Positions 37,995-47,495 of a stretch of DNA of 64,000 nucleotides are shown in pieces. Both the position numbers and the translations under genes were made by a program. A model generated the notes under the pieces. That model ran no database searches and was not told where the DNA came from. It saw nothing but the letters and a program-made list of their open reading frames with translations. Numbering within the stretch: the first letter of the stretch is position 1; the number at the start of each line of letters is the position of its first letter. The DNA is taken from positions 682,001-746,000 of the forward strand of contig NZ_BCWU01000001.1 in assembly GCF_001592365.1 (NCBI RefSeq). The letters run 5' to 3'. This DNA comes from Gordonia hydrophobica NBRC 16057 (GTDB lineage: Bacteria; Actinomycetota; Actinomycetes; Mycobacteriales; Mycobacteriaceae).

Positions 37995-38183
37995 CTCGAG
38001 CTCCTTTCGTAGACCAGAAACTTGGTACAGCAGGATTTTCGTAGAGCAGGACGGGATTGGACTCTGCCACGGACGCGGTGCCACCGACAGGGTTGCAGTG
38101 CGAAAATGACTATGCCTATTTGAGCATGAGTGATGCCCGAGAAGGTATTTGCAGGGTATTGCAAGACGGATCACAGTTGAAGC
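37995..38183. promoter_or_regulatory. Divergent promoter region of the 3-hydroxyanthranilate cluster
   Basis: The 189 bp separate the hydrolase-lysR operon from the catabolic operon. It is less GC-rich than its surroundings and contains short inverted repeats that could bind the LysR protein: ATGC/GCAT half-sites at 38112-38136 and TTGCA-N6-TGCAA at 38149-38164. None gives an exact T-N11-A box, so the operator assignment is tentative. Confidence 0.4.
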
Positions 38184-39659
38184 ATGACCGCACAGCCATC
38201 ACAGTGGATTCGCAATTTCGTCGACGGCGCCTTCGTCGAGCCGGATCCGGCGCACGCCTTCGATGCGGTGGATCCCGCCACCGGAGTCGCATACGCCCGG
38301 GTGCACGAGGCCGATGAGCAGATCGTCGACCGAGCCGTCCGCGCGGCGCGACGGTCGCTCGCGGACGGCTGGGCGAACCGCTCGGTCGGCGACCGTGCCG
38401 CGATCCTGCGGCGCGCCGCTGACCTCATCGAAGAGCGCTTCGACGACTTCGTCGCCGCCGAGCTCGCGGACACCGGCAAGCCGGTGACACAGGCCCGCTC
38501 CCTCGATGTGGCACGTGCCCCCATGAACTTCCGCGCCTATGCGGACATGGTCTCGGCGACGGGGCAGGAGTCGTACGTGACCGAACTCGCGGACGGTCGC
38601 CGCGCGCTCAACTACGCGGTCCGCAAGCCCCTCGGCGTGGTGGCGATCATCGTGCCGTGGAACCTGCCGCTGTTGTTGCTCACCTGGAAGGTCGCGCCGG
38701 CGCTGGCCTGCGGCAATGCGGTGGTCGTCAAGCCGAGTGAGGACACCCCGGGCACCGCGTCGTTGCTCGCCGAGGTGCTGGCCGAGGCCGGGCTGCCGCG
38801 CGGGGTGTACAACGTGGTCCACGGATTCGGCGCGGACTCGGCGGGCGCCTATCTCACTGAGCATCCCCAGATCGACGGTGTGACCTTCACCGGGTCGTCG
38901 GCGACCGGGACTCACGTCATGAAGACGGTCGCGCCACGGGTCCGACCGGTGTCGTTGGAGCTCGGCGGCAAGAACGCCGCGATCGTGTTCGACGACGTGG
39001 ACGTCGACGAGGCGGTCGACGGGCTCAGCCGCTCGATCTTCACCAACACCGGTCAGGTCTGTCTCTGTACCGAACGCGTGTACGTTCAGCGCTCGATCTT
39101 CGACGCCGTCGTCGCGGGTCTCGCCGCGAAGGCGGCATCGCTGCGGCTCGGCGTGCCGATGGACGGCGCGACGACGACGGGCCCGCTCATCTCTCAGAAG
39201 CATCGAGATAAGGTGCTCGGCTACTTGGACCTCGCCGTCGCCGAAGGCGCGACCGTGGTCTGTGGGGGAGGCGTCCCCGAGATGTCCGACGAACTCGACG
39301 GCGGGTCGTGGATCGAGCCGACGCTGTGGACGGGTCTGGACAACTCGCATCGGGTGATGCGCGAGGAGATCTTCGGTCCGGTCGCGGGCCTGGTCCCGTT
39401 CGACACCGAAGACGAGGCGATCGCCCTCGCCAACGACACCGAGTACGGTCTCGCATCCGTCGTGTGGACCAGCGACTTGCGTCGCGGTCACCGGGTCGCA
39501 GCACAGATGAACGTGGGCCTCTCGTGGGTCAACACCTGGTATCTGCGCGATTTGCGGGCGCCGTTCGGCGGTGTCGGCTTGTCTGGCATCGGACGCGAGG
39601 GCGGCGAGTCGTCACTGCACTTCTACACCGAGCCGACCAATGTCTGCATCCAACTGTGA
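38184..39659 (+). CDS. nbaE: 2-aminomuconate 6-semialdehyde dehydrogenase (aldehyde dehydrogenase family)
   Basis: A 491-residue NAD-dependent aldehyde dehydrogenase. The catalytic Glu lies in SLELGGKN (about residue 258) and the nucleophilic Cys in [14 protein letters not shown] (about 292). The sequence is of the 2-hydroxymuconic/2-aminomuconic semialdehyde dehydrogenase type, with conserved N-terminal FVDGAFVEP. Given the ring-cleavage and aminocarboxymuconate semialdehyde decarboxylase genes downstream, the substrate is most likely 2-aminomuconate 6-semialdehyde, oxidised to 2-aminomuconate. It is the first gene of the plus-strand operon; the fused enzyme follows after 32 bp. Confidence 0.9.
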   Translation: MTAQPSQWIRNFVDGAFVEPDPAHAFDAVDPATGVAYARVHEADEQIVDRAVRAARRSLADGWANRSVGDRAAILRRAADLIEERFDDFVAAELADTGKPVTQARSLDVARAPMNFRAYADMVSATGQESYVTELADGRRALNYAVRKPLGVVAIIVPWNLPLLLLTWKVAPALACGNAVVVKPSEDTPGTASLLAEVLAEAGLPRGVYNVVHGFGADSAGAYLTEHPQIDGVTFTGSSATGTHVMKTVAPRVRPVSLELGGKNAAIVFDDVDVDEAVDGLSRSIFTNTGQVCLCTERVYVQRSIFDAVVAGLAAKAASLRLGVPMDGATTTGPLISQKHRDKVLGYLDLAVAEGATVVCGGGVPEMSDELDGGSWIEPTLWTGLDNSHRVMREEIFGPVAGLVPFDTEDEAIALANDTEYGLASVVWTSDLRRGHRVAAQMNVGLSWVNTWYLRDLRAPFGGVGLSGIGREGGESSLHFYTEPTNVCIQL

Positions 39660-39691
39660 CCTCGACCGTCACTGAACCGAAAGGTCCGATC

Positions 39692-40960
39692 ATGACCCCG
39701 ACCACCGACCCGGACGTCGCCGCGCTGGCCGCACGACTCGACGACGCACAGCTCCGCCGCGTCGAGACACCCAGCATCGAGAACGAGGGCGGCACCGTCG
39801 GATTCGACGTCGAGCTCGCCTACCGGGTGCAGGACGCGCTGATCGAGCGGCGGCTCGCGCGCGGCGAGACCGTCGTCGGTGTGAAGCTCGGTTTCACCAG
39901 TCGGGCGAAGATGGCGCAGATGGGCGTCTCCGACGTGATCGTCGGCCGCCTCACCGATGCGATGACCGTCGCGAACGGCGGCACCGTGGATCTCTCGCGC
40001 TTCATTCATCCGAAGGTGGAGCCCGAGGTGGCGTACCTGCTCGGCCGGGACGTCGATCTCGACGATCCCGACGAGGACATCGTCGCGGCGATCTCGTCGA
40101 TCGCACCCGCGATCGAGATCATCGACTCCCGCTACCTGGACTTCAAGTTCACCTACGCCGACGTCGTCGCCGACAACACCTCGGCGTCCGGCTATGCGAT
40201 CGGGGAGTGGATCCCGATGCGCGAAGCCGCCGATCAAGCGGTGACCCTCCGCGTCGGCGACGACGACGTGACCGGCACGACCGCCGCGATTCTCGGCAAC
40301 CCGATCGAGGCCCTGCACGCGTTGCTGGACATGTGCCGACGCACCCGGATCCCGCTCCGGGCCGGGTACGTGATCCTCGCGGGCGCGGCGACCGCCGCGC
40401 TGCCGCTGACCGAGAACCAGATCGTCTGCGACGTCGACGGCCTGGGGACCGTCACCTTCGCCGGGACCACGTACCCCGACGGAGAAACGACCGGCGCGCG
40501 ACGCGCGAGCACAGGAGAAGGCATGACTGCACACCAAACGCACACTGCGAGCGCGGCGGTCGTCGCGGGCAAGGCGAAGCCGCGTGGACGATTCCCGCAC
40601 GTCAAGGTCGTCGGCGACCTGATCTTCGTCTCCGGAACCAGCTCGCGCCGCCCCGACAACACGTTCGTCGGCGTCGAGGTCGACGAGCTGGGCACCACGA
40701 ACCTGGACATCGAGGCCCAGACCCGCGCCGTCATCGAGAACATCCGCGACATCCTCGCCGAGGTCGGCGCCGATCTGTCTGACGTCTGCCAGGTGACGTC
40801 GTACCTGGTGTCGATGAACGACTTCGGACGCTACAACCAGGTGTACGGCGAGTACTTCGACGAAGACGGGCCGACACGGACCACCGTCGCCGTCCACCAA
40901 CTGCCGCACCCACATCTGCTCATCGAGATCCAGGCGATCGCGCATCGTCGCCGCGATTGA
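39692..40960 (+). CDS. Fused 4-oxalocrotonate decarboxylase and 2-aminomuconate deaminase (RidA fold)
   Basis: One uninterrupted reading frame of 422 residues. Residues 1-262 are a 4-oxalocrotonate decarboxylase/hydratase-family domain ([46 protein letters not shown]). Residues 278-422 are a RidA/YjgF-type domain ([37 protein letters not shown]) like the 2-aminomuconate deaminases AmnD/NbaF. Together they turn 2-aminomuconate into 4-oxalocrotonate, then 2-hydroxypenta-2,4-dienoate. The linker [13 protein letters not shown] lacks a stop, yet an ATG at 40523 has AGGAGAAGG just before it, so a free deaminase may also be made. The main start at 39692 has GAAAGG upstream. Confidence 0.9.
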   Translation: MTPTTDPDVAALAARLDDAQLRRVETPSIENEGGTVGFDVELAYRVQDALIERRLARGETVVGVKLGFTSRAKMAQMGVSDVIVGRLTDAMTVANGGTVDLSRFIHPKVEPEVAYLLGRDVDLDDPDEDIVAAISSIAPAIEIIDSRYLDFKFTYADVVADNTSASGYAIGEWIPMREAADQAVTLRVGDDDVTGTTAAILGNPIEALHALLDMCRRTRIPLRAGYVILAGAATAALPLTENQIVCDVDGLGTVTFAGTTYPDGETTGARRASTGEGMTAHQTHTASAAVVAGKAKPRGRFPHVKVVGDLIFVSGTSSRRPDNTFVGVEVDELGTTNLDIEAQTRAVIENIRDILAEVGADLSDVCQVTSYLVSMNDFGRYNQVYGEYFDEDGPTRTTVAVHQLPHPHLLIEIQAIAHRRRD

Positions 40961-40998
40961 GCCGTCGAGCGAAACTTCCACACTCCAAGGAGAGAACC

Positions 40999-41520
40999 AT
41001 GACGACCCTTCCCCCGGTCATCGACTTCCAAGGCTGGATCGATGCCAACCGCCACCTGTTGAAACCACCGGTGAACAACCAGATGCTGGCGCTCGGCGAC
41101 GACTTCATCGTGCAGATCGTCGGCGGCCCCAACGAGCGCTACGACTTCCACTACGAACCTTACGAGGAGTGGTTCTACCAGCTCACCGGCGACATCCACG
41201 TCAATGTGATGACCGACGACGGGCCGCGCCGCATCGACATCCGCGAAGGCGAGACGTGGCTGATGCCCGCGAACATTCCGCATTCGCCGCAGCGGCCCGA
41301 CCCGGATTCGGTCGGTCTGGTGATCGAACGGGTTCGTCGTGAAGGCACCTTGGAGAAGTTCCAGTGGTACTGCCTCGAGTGCGATGCCAAGGTCCACGAG
41401 GTGGAACTGCAGGTGCGCGATCTGGTCGAGGACATGCCTCCGGTGTTCCGGAACTTCCACGAGGACCTCGACGCGCGGACGTGCAAGCAGTGCGGCGCCC
41501 TGCACCCGGGAAAGGGCTGA
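40999..41520 (+). CDS. nbaC: 3-hydroxyanthranilate 3,4-dioxygenase
   Basis: A 173-residue cupin enzyme that opens the ring of 3-hydroxyanthranilate to 2-amino-3-carboxymuconate 6-semialdehyde using Fe(II) and O2. The iron ligands His51, Glu57 and His95 sit at the same positions as in the characterised Cupriavidus enzyme (FHYEPYEEWFYQL and NIPHSPQRP). The bacterial-type second metal site is complete: Cys125, Cys128, Cys162 and Cys165 (CLEC and CKQC). The start has AAGGAGAG upstream. It is the ring-cleavage step that defines the pathway. Confidence 0.97.
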   Translation: MTTLPPVIDFQGWIDANRHLLKPPVNNQMLALGDDFIVQIVGGPNERYDFHYEPYEEWFYQLTGDIHVNVMTDDGPRRIDIREGETWLMPANIPHSPQRPDPDSVGLVIERVRREGTLEKFQWYCLECDAKVHEVELQVRDLVEDMPPVFRNFHEDLDARTCKQCGALHPGKG

Positions 41521-41521
41521 C

Positions 41522-42514
41522 ATGGGCGACATCATCGACGTGCACACGCACTACGTCCCGAAGGGTTGGCCCGACCTGTCCGACGTCGCCGGGACCGACG
41601 CGCCGTGGTTGCGCGTGGAGTCCGAGCGCGAGGCCGTCATGATGACCGGCAGCTCCGAGTTCCGCCGCATCCAGTCCGACGCGTGGGACCCCGAGGTGCG
41701 ACTGGCCGACATGGACGCCGACGGCGTCGCCGCCCAGGTGGTGTCGCCGACACCGGTCTTCTTCAACTACGCCCGCCGCGGCGACCAGGCCGCGAAGATC
41801 GCGGCGGTCTTCAACGACCTCGCGCTCGAGATCGTCGAGTCTGCGGGCGACCGGATGATTCCGTTCTGCCAGGTGCCGCTGCAGGACACCGACCTCGCAT
41901 GCGCTGAACTCGATCGATGCCTCGCGAACGGTCACCGCGGCGTCGAGATCGGCAATCACGTCGGCGACCGGGATCTGGACGACGAAGGCGTCATCACGTT
42001 CCTGCAGCACTGCGCGGAGAACGACGTCCCGGTGTTCGTCCACCCGTGGGACATGGCGGGCTCCGAGCGACTCGATCGGTGGATGGCGCGGTGGCTCGTC
42101 GGAATGCCGGCCGAATCCCACCTGTCGATCCTCGCGATGATCCTCGGCGGCACGTTCGACCGCGTCGATGAGCGGCTCAAGATCGCCTTCGCCCACGGCG
42201 GCGGATCGTTCGCGTTCTGGCTCGGTCGCATGGAGAACGCCTGGCACCGTCGCCACGACATCATCGGCACCTCCGAGTACCCGCCGTCGCACTACCTGGG
42301 CCGCTTCTACGTGGACTCCGTCGTCTTCGACGAGCGCGCCCTGCGGCTGCTGGTCGACACGATCGGCCGGGAGCGGGTCCTCGTCGGCAGCGACTATCCG
42401 TATCCGCTCGGCGAACGGCCCGTGGGCGAGGTGGTCCGCAAGAGCGACTTCCTCGACGAGCAGACTCGCGCCTTGATCACGCACGGCAACGCCGAGCGGT
42501 TCCTGGGGATCTGA
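41522..42514 (+). CDS. nbaD: 2-amino-3-carboxymuconate 6-semialdehyde decarboxylase
   Basis: A 330-residue metal-dependent amidohydrolase-fold decarboxylase (ACMSD). Motifs are IIDVHTHYVPKGW with the metal ligands His8 and His10, VFVHPWDMAG, AHGGGSFAFWLGRMENAW, and the Asp in VLVGSDYPYPLGE. It removes CO2 from the ring-cleavage product, giving 2-aminomuconate 6-semialdehyde and steering carbon away from spontaneous quinolinate formation. It begins one base after the nbaC stop. Confidence 0.96.
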   Translation: MGDIIDVHTHYVPKGWPDLSDVAGTDAPWLRVESEREAVMMTGSSEFRRIQSDAWDPEVRLADMDADGVAAQVVSPTPVFFNYARRGDQAAKIAAVFNDLALEIVESAGDRMIPFCQVPLQDTDLACAELDRCLANGHRGVEIGNHVGDRDLDDEGVITFLQHCAENDVPVFVHPWDMAGSERLDRWMARWLVGMPAESHLSILAMILGGTFDRVDERLKIAFAHGGGSFAFWLGRMENAWHRRHDIIGTSEYPPSHYLGRFYVDSVVFDERALRLLVDTIGRERVLVGSDYPYPLGERPVGEVVRKSDFLDEQTRALITHGNAERFLGI

Positions 42515-42665
42515 GCAGCGACGACTGCGTTTCGGCCCGACGGCGGTCCGGACCCTCGATCACGCATTCTCCTGACCGTGCCGCTTCGGCGCGGTCGGGC
42601 GGGCCGACGTGCCCGAAATCAACGGTGGCCCCTGGGCGCCGATCACGTCAACCGAAGGCTCACTG

Positions 42666-44012
42666 ATGAACACGAAATCCGCTGCCGTGGCAACGGGCGA
42701 GGCACGGGCGAGTCGCCGCGTCGCCTCGGCGATGCTGATCGGCACCACCCTCGAGTGGTACGACTTCTTCCTCTACGGCACCGCCGCCGCACTGATCTTC
42801 AACAAGCAGTTCTTCCCATCGTTGAGCCCCGCCGCCGGGACCCTGGCCGCGTTCAGCACGTTCGCCGTCGGATTCGTCGCCCGACCGCTCGGTGGCCTCG
42901 TCTTCGGCCACTACGGTGACCGCATCGGCCGTCGGAACACCTTGATCGTGTCATTGCTGATGATGGGCATCGCCTCCACCTTGATCGGCGTGGTGCCGAA
43001 CTACGCCAGTATCGGCGTGTGGGCACCGGTCCTCCTGGTCCTGCTGCGCGTCGTCCAGGGCATCGGACTGGGCGGCGAAGGCGCGGGCGCGACGCTGATG
43101 TCGATGGAGCACGCCCCGGCGAACAAGCGCAATCTGTACGCCGGATTCCCGCAGATGGGCACGCCGGCCGGTTTGGTCCTCGCCAACGTGGTCTTCCTCA
43201 CCACCAATGCCTTCATGCCGCCCGGTGCCTTCGACGCCTGGGGCTGGCGCATTCCGTTCCTGCTGAGCGCAGTGCTGGTCGCGGTCGGTCTGGCGATCCG
43301 ACTGCATGTCGAGGAGTCACCGTCGTTCAGCCGCGTGGTGAGCCAGCACGGAGTCCAGACCTTCCCGCTGCGTGAGGCGATGCGCGTCGGCGTCGGACGC
43401 ATGGCGCTGACCCTCGGTCTCATGATCGCGAACTCCGCGGTCGCCTACGTGTTCATGGTCTTCACACTGTCTTACGGCACCAAGCAACTCGATTACGATC
43501 GTTCGTTCCTGATCGTCTGCGTCTCGGTGGCCGCGGTCATCTGGTTCACGACGATCCCGTTCTGGACGGGTGTCGCCGACCGCAGCGGTCGGCGCGTCAT
43601 GTTCGTCGGCGGATCGATCGCCCTGCTCGTCTGGTGCCTGGTGTTCCTTCCGCTGCTCGGCACCGGCAGCGTCGTGGCCGCGCTGATCGCCTTCCTCGGG
43701 ATGGGCGTGATCGTCCCCATCACGCACAGCGTCCAGGGAGCGATCATCGCCGACACATTCCCGGCAGCGGTGCGGTACTCGGGAACATCGCTGATTCTGC
43801 AGGTCGGCGCAATTCTCGGCGGCGGATTGGCGCCGATCATCTCCTCGGCCATCGTGGGCGAGTCAGGTGGCGTCGCGGGCGTCACCGTCTACCTCGTGAT
43901 GGTCTGTCTGCTCAGCCTCGGCTCCGCGATGGCGCTGTTTCGGCGCATCGAGCCGACAGACTCGAGGGCTTCGTCGCTGCCCGCCGACGCGCCGACGGGT
44001 GTTCGGAGCTGA
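42666..44012 (+). CDS. MHS-type MFS transporter
   Basis: A 448-residue permease with 12 predicted membrane segments. The metabolite:H+ symporter family motifs are clear: GTTLEWYDFFLYGTAAAL at the N-terminus, RPLGGLVFGHYGDRIGRRN, and GEGAGATLMSMEHAP. This family carries aromatic acids, shikimate, citrate and proline-like solutes; here the likely cargo is a pathway substrate such as an aminobenzoate or kynurenine (inference from position, 151 bp after nbaD). ATG 42666 has GAAGG 7 bases before it; an upstream GTG at 42609 is less likely. Confidence 0.9.
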   Translation: MNTKSAAVATGEARASRRVASAMLIGTTLEWYDFFLYGTAAALIFNKQFFPSLSPAAGTLAAFSTFAVGFVARPLGGLVFGHYGDRIGRRNTLIVSLLMMGIASTLIGVVPNYASIGVWAPVLLVLLRVVQGIGLGGEGAGATLMSMEHAPANKRNLYAGFPQMGTPAGLVLANVVFLTTNAFMPPGAFDAWGWRIPFLLSAVLVAVGLAIRLHVEESPSFSRVVSQHGVQTFPLREAMRVGVGRMALTLGLMIANSAVAYVFMVFTLSYGTKQLDYDRSFLIVCVSVAAVIWFTTIPFWTGVADRSGRRVMFVGGSIALLVWCLVFLPLLGTGSVVAALIAFLGMGVIVPITHSVQGAIIADTFPAAVRYSGTSLILQVGAILGGGLAPIISSAIVGESGGVAGVTVYLVMVCLLSLGSAMALFRRIEPTDSRASSLPADAPTGVRS

Positions 44013-44025
44013 CCCGCTCGCGTCG

Positions 44026-44742
44026 TCAGCTGTCGTGCTTCAGGTGCTCGACGTAGTCTTCGACGCGCCGCCACGAACCGGACTCGTTGGGAACAGGATT
44101 TCCCAGCGGGTCCAGTTCGCTGACCTTCGAGAAGCTGGCGGCAGCCTCGTCGATGAGGTCGAGTAGGTCGCGGGCGAGGTCGATCTCGGCCTGGAAGTAC
44201 TTCATCGACCACGCCAGACTCATCACCGAGTACGCCCACGCAGGCTCCCGGTCCGCGTTCTCCATGTGCATGCGGCTCTCGTCGCGTCGCTCCTCGAGGT
44301 TGGCGATGTGCGACCGGACCAGTTCCTTGAGATGGTCGGTGTCGTTGAGATGCCCCATCCACATGCGCAGCATCAGACTGTGCTTGAGCACCGGTTGATC
44401 GACGGGCGCGTCACGAGACCAGCTCCGCACCGCATGCGTCCCGCTCTCGGTGATCTCATAGACACGCCGACCCCGTTCTCCGGGTTCGGAGACGACCTCG
44501 GAGGTGACGAAGCCCGCCTTTTCAAGCTTCTTCAATTCCGCATAGATCTGACTGATCGACGGGCTCCAATAGAAATAGCCGATACTCCAGTCCGCCCATT
44601 TCTTGAGGTCGTATCCGGTCAGCCGCTCGCCGAGCGTCAGCATGCCGAGCACGGCCCAGCTCGTGGCAGGGAGGGGCGGGTAGCTCGGGTCCGTGTCGAC
44701 GGCGGGCGCGTCGTCAGCGGGCGGTATCGCGGAGTCGGCCAT
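44026..44742 (-). CDS. PadR-family transcriptional regulator
   Basis: A 238-residue regulator with an N-terminal PadR winged helix (about 28-110: WAVLGMLTLGERLTGYDLKK, SISQIYAELKKLEKAGFV, RRVYEITESG) and a C-terminal helical domain of the AphA type that mediates dimerisation. ATG 44742 is chosen since an upstream ATG at 44787 would overlap the preceding gene; the ribosome site is weak in both cases. It follows the luciferase-like monooxygenase gene by 37 bp on the same strand and probably regulates that operon or the neighbouring transporter. Confidence 0.88.
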   Translation of the reverse strand: MADSAIPPADDAPAVDTDPSYPPLPATSWAVLGMLTLGERLTGYDLKKWADWSIGYFYWSPSISQIYAELKKLEKAGFVTSEVVSEPGERGRRVYEITESGTHAVRSWSRDAPVDQPVLKHSLMLRMWMGHLNDTDHLKELVRSHIANLEERRDESRMHMENADREPAWAYSVMSLAWSMKYFQAEIDLARDLLDLIDEAAASFSKVSELDPLGNPVPNESGSWRRVEDYVEHLKHDS

Positions 44743-44779
44743 AGTCGAAAGCCTAACAACCGCAGCCTGATCTCTGAGA

Positions 44780-45676
44780 TCAGCCATCGGTCAGGCTGAC
44801 CAGCCAGGCGACGACCGCATCGAGCTCGGCTCCCTCGACGGGCAGTGCGGACGGTCGCAACAGCACGGTGTCGGCCCCGGCTGCGACGGCGGACCGTGCG
44901 GCGTCGGCCATCGCGTCGAAGTCTGCCGCACCGTCGTCGCGCACCTGGACCGGCAGAAGCACTTGCACTTCTGCGGCACCGGGGTCGCGCCCGTGGTCGA
45001 CGAACGTCTGACGCAGACGTGCGACGCCTGCCTCGAGGTCGGGCATGTCGGCCGGAGTGACGGCCCAGCCGTCACCGACACGGGCGATCCGATCGAAGTT
45101 GCGTTGCGAGGATCCCAATCCGAGGATCACCGGCACCCGCTTCTGAACCGGGCGGGGGAGACTGTGAAAGTCATCGAATGCGAAGTCGGATCCGTCGAAG
45201 GACGGGGACTCGGCCTCCCACAGTTCGCGGCATGCTGCCAGCGTCTCCTCCAAGCGACCGAAGCGACCGCGGAACGGGATGCCGGCAGCGGCGTACTCGT
45301 CTTCCTGCCAACCGACGCCCATGCCGATTCGAGCGCGGCCGCCCGAGACGGCGTCGAGCGTGGCGATCTGTTTGGCGAGCAGGACGGCCGGCCGCAAGGG
45401 TGCGACCAGCACGTACGCACCCAGATGGATGCGCTCGGTCACTGCGGCCACCGCTGAGAGCAGACTCAACGGTTCAGGCCACGCTTGTTCCAACGGGAAC
45501 GGAAACGCATGGGTGCGGACCCGTTCGGCGTGGGCCTGCCGGGTGAATCCGAGGTGATCGGAAGTGGTCAGCAGGTCGACGCCTGCACGGTCGGCCAGGA
45601 CCGCGAGGTCCAGCGCCCCGCGGATCGCGCCGTCGAAGAAGCGTTCGGCGCCGAAGACGTCGATCCCGACTCTCAC
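44780..45676 (-). CDS. Luciferase-like (LLM class) flavin oxidoreductase
   Basis: A 298-residue TIM-barrel flavoprotein of the bacterial luciferase-like family, using F420 or FMN. Motifs are VDLLTTSDHLGF, ERIHLGAYVLVAPLRPAVLL, and SGGRARIGMGVGWQEDEYAAAGIPF. Substrate unknown; cofactor F420 is plausible in this order of bacteria. GTG 45676 has GGGGGA 7 bases upstream; the longer frame extends through a palindrome and non-coding sequence. It heads an operon with the PadR regulator. It sits inside the catabolic island but has no obvious step in the 3-hydroxyanthranilate route. Confidence 0.88.
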   Translation of the reverse strand: MRVGIDVFGAERFFDGAIRGALDLAVLADRAGVDLLTTSDHLGFTRQAHAERVRTHAFPFPLEQAWPEPLSLLSAVAAVTERIHLGAYVLVAPLRPAVLLAKQIATLDAVSGGRARIGMGVGWQEDEYAAAGIPFRGRFGRLEETLAACRELWEAESPSFDGSDFAFDDFHSLPRPVQKRVPVILGLGSSQRNFDRIARVGDGWAVTPADMPDLEAGVARLRQTFVDHGRDPGAAEVQVLLPVQVRDDGAADFDAMADAARSAVAAGADTVLLRPSALPVEGAELDAVVAWLVSLTDG

Positions 45677-45711
45677 GGGAAATCCCCCATCTGTTGATGA
45701 ACTGATTCGTC

Positions 45712-45730
45712 GTGTCACGGATCGTGACAC
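45712..45730. promoter_or_regulatory. Palindromic operator candidate upstream of the LLM-padR operon
   Basis: GTGTCACG and CGTGACAC form a perfect 8-bp inverted repeat around GAT, ending 36 bases before the LLM gene start. The size and position suit a dimeric repressor site, possibly autoregulation by PadR. No promoter hexamers were identified with confidence. Confidence 0.55.
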
Positions 45731-45803
45731 AGACTGTCGCTCAATGCGTTCCGCCACCCACACAGTGGGAGGGCGGTTCGGATCTCGGCCACCGGGCGGA
45801 AGG

Positions 45804-46583
45804 TCAGCGCAACGCGCGCCGACGGTCGAGCGTCGATGCGATGCCGGTCGCGGCGGCGCGCACTGCGTCGGCGTACTGCTCGGGCCGATACCGGGTGATG
45901 GGGCCGGTGACACTGATCGCCGCGACGACCGAGTTGTCGCCGACATCCAGGATGGGCGCCGCGACGCAGGCGATGCCCGGTGCGGACTCCTCGTACTCGA
46001 ACGCGACGCCGTTCTCGCGGATCGTGTCGAGCTGGCGTGCCAGGATTCCGGGCGCCACGATCGTCCGCGGCGTGCGCCGCGCGAGCGGACCGGACAGGAC
46101 GGCCAGTTGGCGTGCGCGATCGGTGTGGGCCAGGAGCGCCTTGCCGATGCCCGTGCAGTGCAGCGGCATACGACCGCCGGTGCGCGACGGCGCCGACGCC
46201 TGCCGGTGCCCGCCGATCTTCGCGACGTAGACCACCTCCTGCCCGTCGAGGACCCCGAGGTGCACGGTCTCCCGCGTCCGCGCGGACAGATCCTGCAGAA
46301 AGGGCATCGCGATCTCGAGCAGACTGCGCTCCACCGAGGCCAGCATCCCGAGCTCGAACAGTCCTCCAGAGAGCCGATAACCCGCGTCGGTCCGGTCCAG
46401 GAGCCGGACGTCGACCAGCTCGCGAGCCAGTCGGTGAACGGTGGCCTTGTGCATCCCCGTGCGCCGGACCAGCTCCGCCAACGTCAGCTCGTTGTCATCG
46501 ACGGTGAAGGCGTGCAGAATCGTCACGACCTTCCCTATGACGGTGTCGCGATTGGCCTTCGGTACGTCGCCTGTGCTGGGCAT
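45804..46583 (-). CDS. IclR-family transcriptional regulator
   Basis: A 259-residue regulator. The N-terminal winged helix-turn-helix (about 15-75: LTLAELVRRTGMHKATVHRL) precedes the IclR effector domain (about 85-255: ETVHLGVLDGQEVVYVAKI, GIGKALLAH, VAAPILDVGDNSVVAAISVTG). It is divergent from mhpD across an 81-bp gap containing an inverted repeat. Regulators of this family commonly control mhp-type meta-cleavage genes, so it probably governs mhpD-mhpF-mhpE. Confidence 0.92.
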   Translation of the reverse strand: MPSTGDVPKANRDTVIGKVVTILHAFTVDDNELTLAELVRRTGMHKATVHRLARELVDVRLLDRTDAGYRLSGGLFELGMLASVERSLLEIAMPFLQDLSARTRETVHLGVLDGQEVVYVAKIGGHRQASAPSRTGGRMPLHCTGIGKALLAHTDRARQLAVLSGPLARRTPRTIVAPGILARQLDTIRENGVAFEYEESAPGIACVAAPILDVGDNSVVAAISVTGPITRYRPEQYADAVRAAATGIASTLDRRRALR

Positions 46584-46603
46584 ATGTCGAGGCTACCCGG
46601 CGG

Positions 46604-46622
46604 CGTCTCGTTGAGTGAGACG
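46604..46622. promoter_or_regulatory. Inverted repeat between iclR and mhpD
   Basis: CGTCTC-N7-GAGACG, a 6-bp perfect inverted repeat, lies 21 bases from the iclR start and about 43 from the mhpD start. It is a candidate IclR-type operator for both divergent genes. Confidence 0.5.
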
Positions 46623-46664
46623 ACTTCCTTCTCTCGCGCGGCCGCAGCGGTGAGCATGGTCACC

Positions 46665-47495
46665 ATGACCGAAACCACTGAGAACACCGGTGTTGAGAAT
46701 CCCGCCGCCGAGGATCAGGCCGCGGAGCGTCTCCTCACCGCTTTGCAGACCCGCCAGGCGTGTGCCCCGGTGCGCGACCTGATCGGCCCGACCGATCTGC
46801 CTGCCGCGTACCGCGTGCAAGAACGACTCACCGCTGGACGCCTCGCAGCGGGCGCCACGGTCGTCGGGCGCAAGATCGGCCTCACCTCGCAGGCGGTGCA
46901 GGAGCAGATGGGCGTCGACCAGCCCGACTTCGGTGTCCTGTTCGACGGCATGGGCTTCGGAGACGGTGATCTGGTGCCCACGGAACATCTGCTGCAGCCC
47001 AAGGCCGAAGCCGAGGTCGCGTTCGTGCTCAAGAAGGACCTGGCGGACGGACCGCTCGACGTCGAGCAGATCCGCGACGCCATCGATTACGGCGTCGCCG
47101 CGCTCGAGGTCTGCGACAGTCGCATCGCCGGGTGGGACATCGCGTTCGCCGACACGGTCGCCGACAACGCGTCGTCCGGCGTGTACGTCCTCGGCGACGA
47201 TCGCCTGACGCTCGACGAGTTCAACCCCGTCGAGGTCGGCATGTCGATGCTGATCAACGGCGAGGAGGTGTCGACCGGCAACGGTGCGGCGTGTCTGGGC
47301 GACCCGCTCAACGCCGTCGCCTGGCTGGCCAAGGCCGCCCGCGACTTCGGCGAACCCCTGCGGGCCGGCCAGGTGATCCTGTCCGGCGCCCTGGGCCCCA
47401 TGCGTCCGATCGAGTCGGGCGATGAAGTCGTCGTCAACATCTCCGGCCTCGGATCGGTGACCGCTCGTTTCAGTGAAGGGAACACCCATGAGTAA
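46665..47495 (+). CDS. mhpD: 2-hydroxypenta-2,4-dienoate (2-keto-4-pentenoate) hydratase
   Basis: A 276-residue hydratase that adds water to 2-hydroxypenta-2,4-dienoate to give 4-hydroxy-2-oxovalerate. Family motifs are [51 protein letters not shown] and [13 protein letters not shown]. It is homologous to the decarboxylase half of the fused enzyme at 39692, as expected, since these two families share an ancestor and act in sequence. ATG 46665 is chosen; ATG 46656 in the same frame is possible. It overlaps mhpF by 8 bases. Confidence 0.94.
   Translation: MTETTENTGVENPAAEDQAAERLLTALQTRQACAPVRDLIGPTDLPAAYRVQERLTAGRLAAGATVVGRKIGLTSQAVQEQMGVDQPDFGVLFDGMGFGDGDLVPTEHLLQPKAEAEVAFVLKKDLADGPLDVEQIRDAIDYGVAALEVCDSRIAGWDIAFADTVADNASSGVYVLGDDRLTLDEFNPVEVGMSMLINGEEVSTGNGAACLGDPLNAVAWLAKAARDFGEPLRAGQVILSGALGPMRPIESGDEVVVNISGLGSVTARFSEGNTHE

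Noticed and set aside
40523..40960. Annotating the deaminase as a separate gene only
   Set aside because: There is no stop codon between it and the decarboxylase, so the simplest reading is one fused protein. The internal ribosome site is recorded in the fusion entry and findings.
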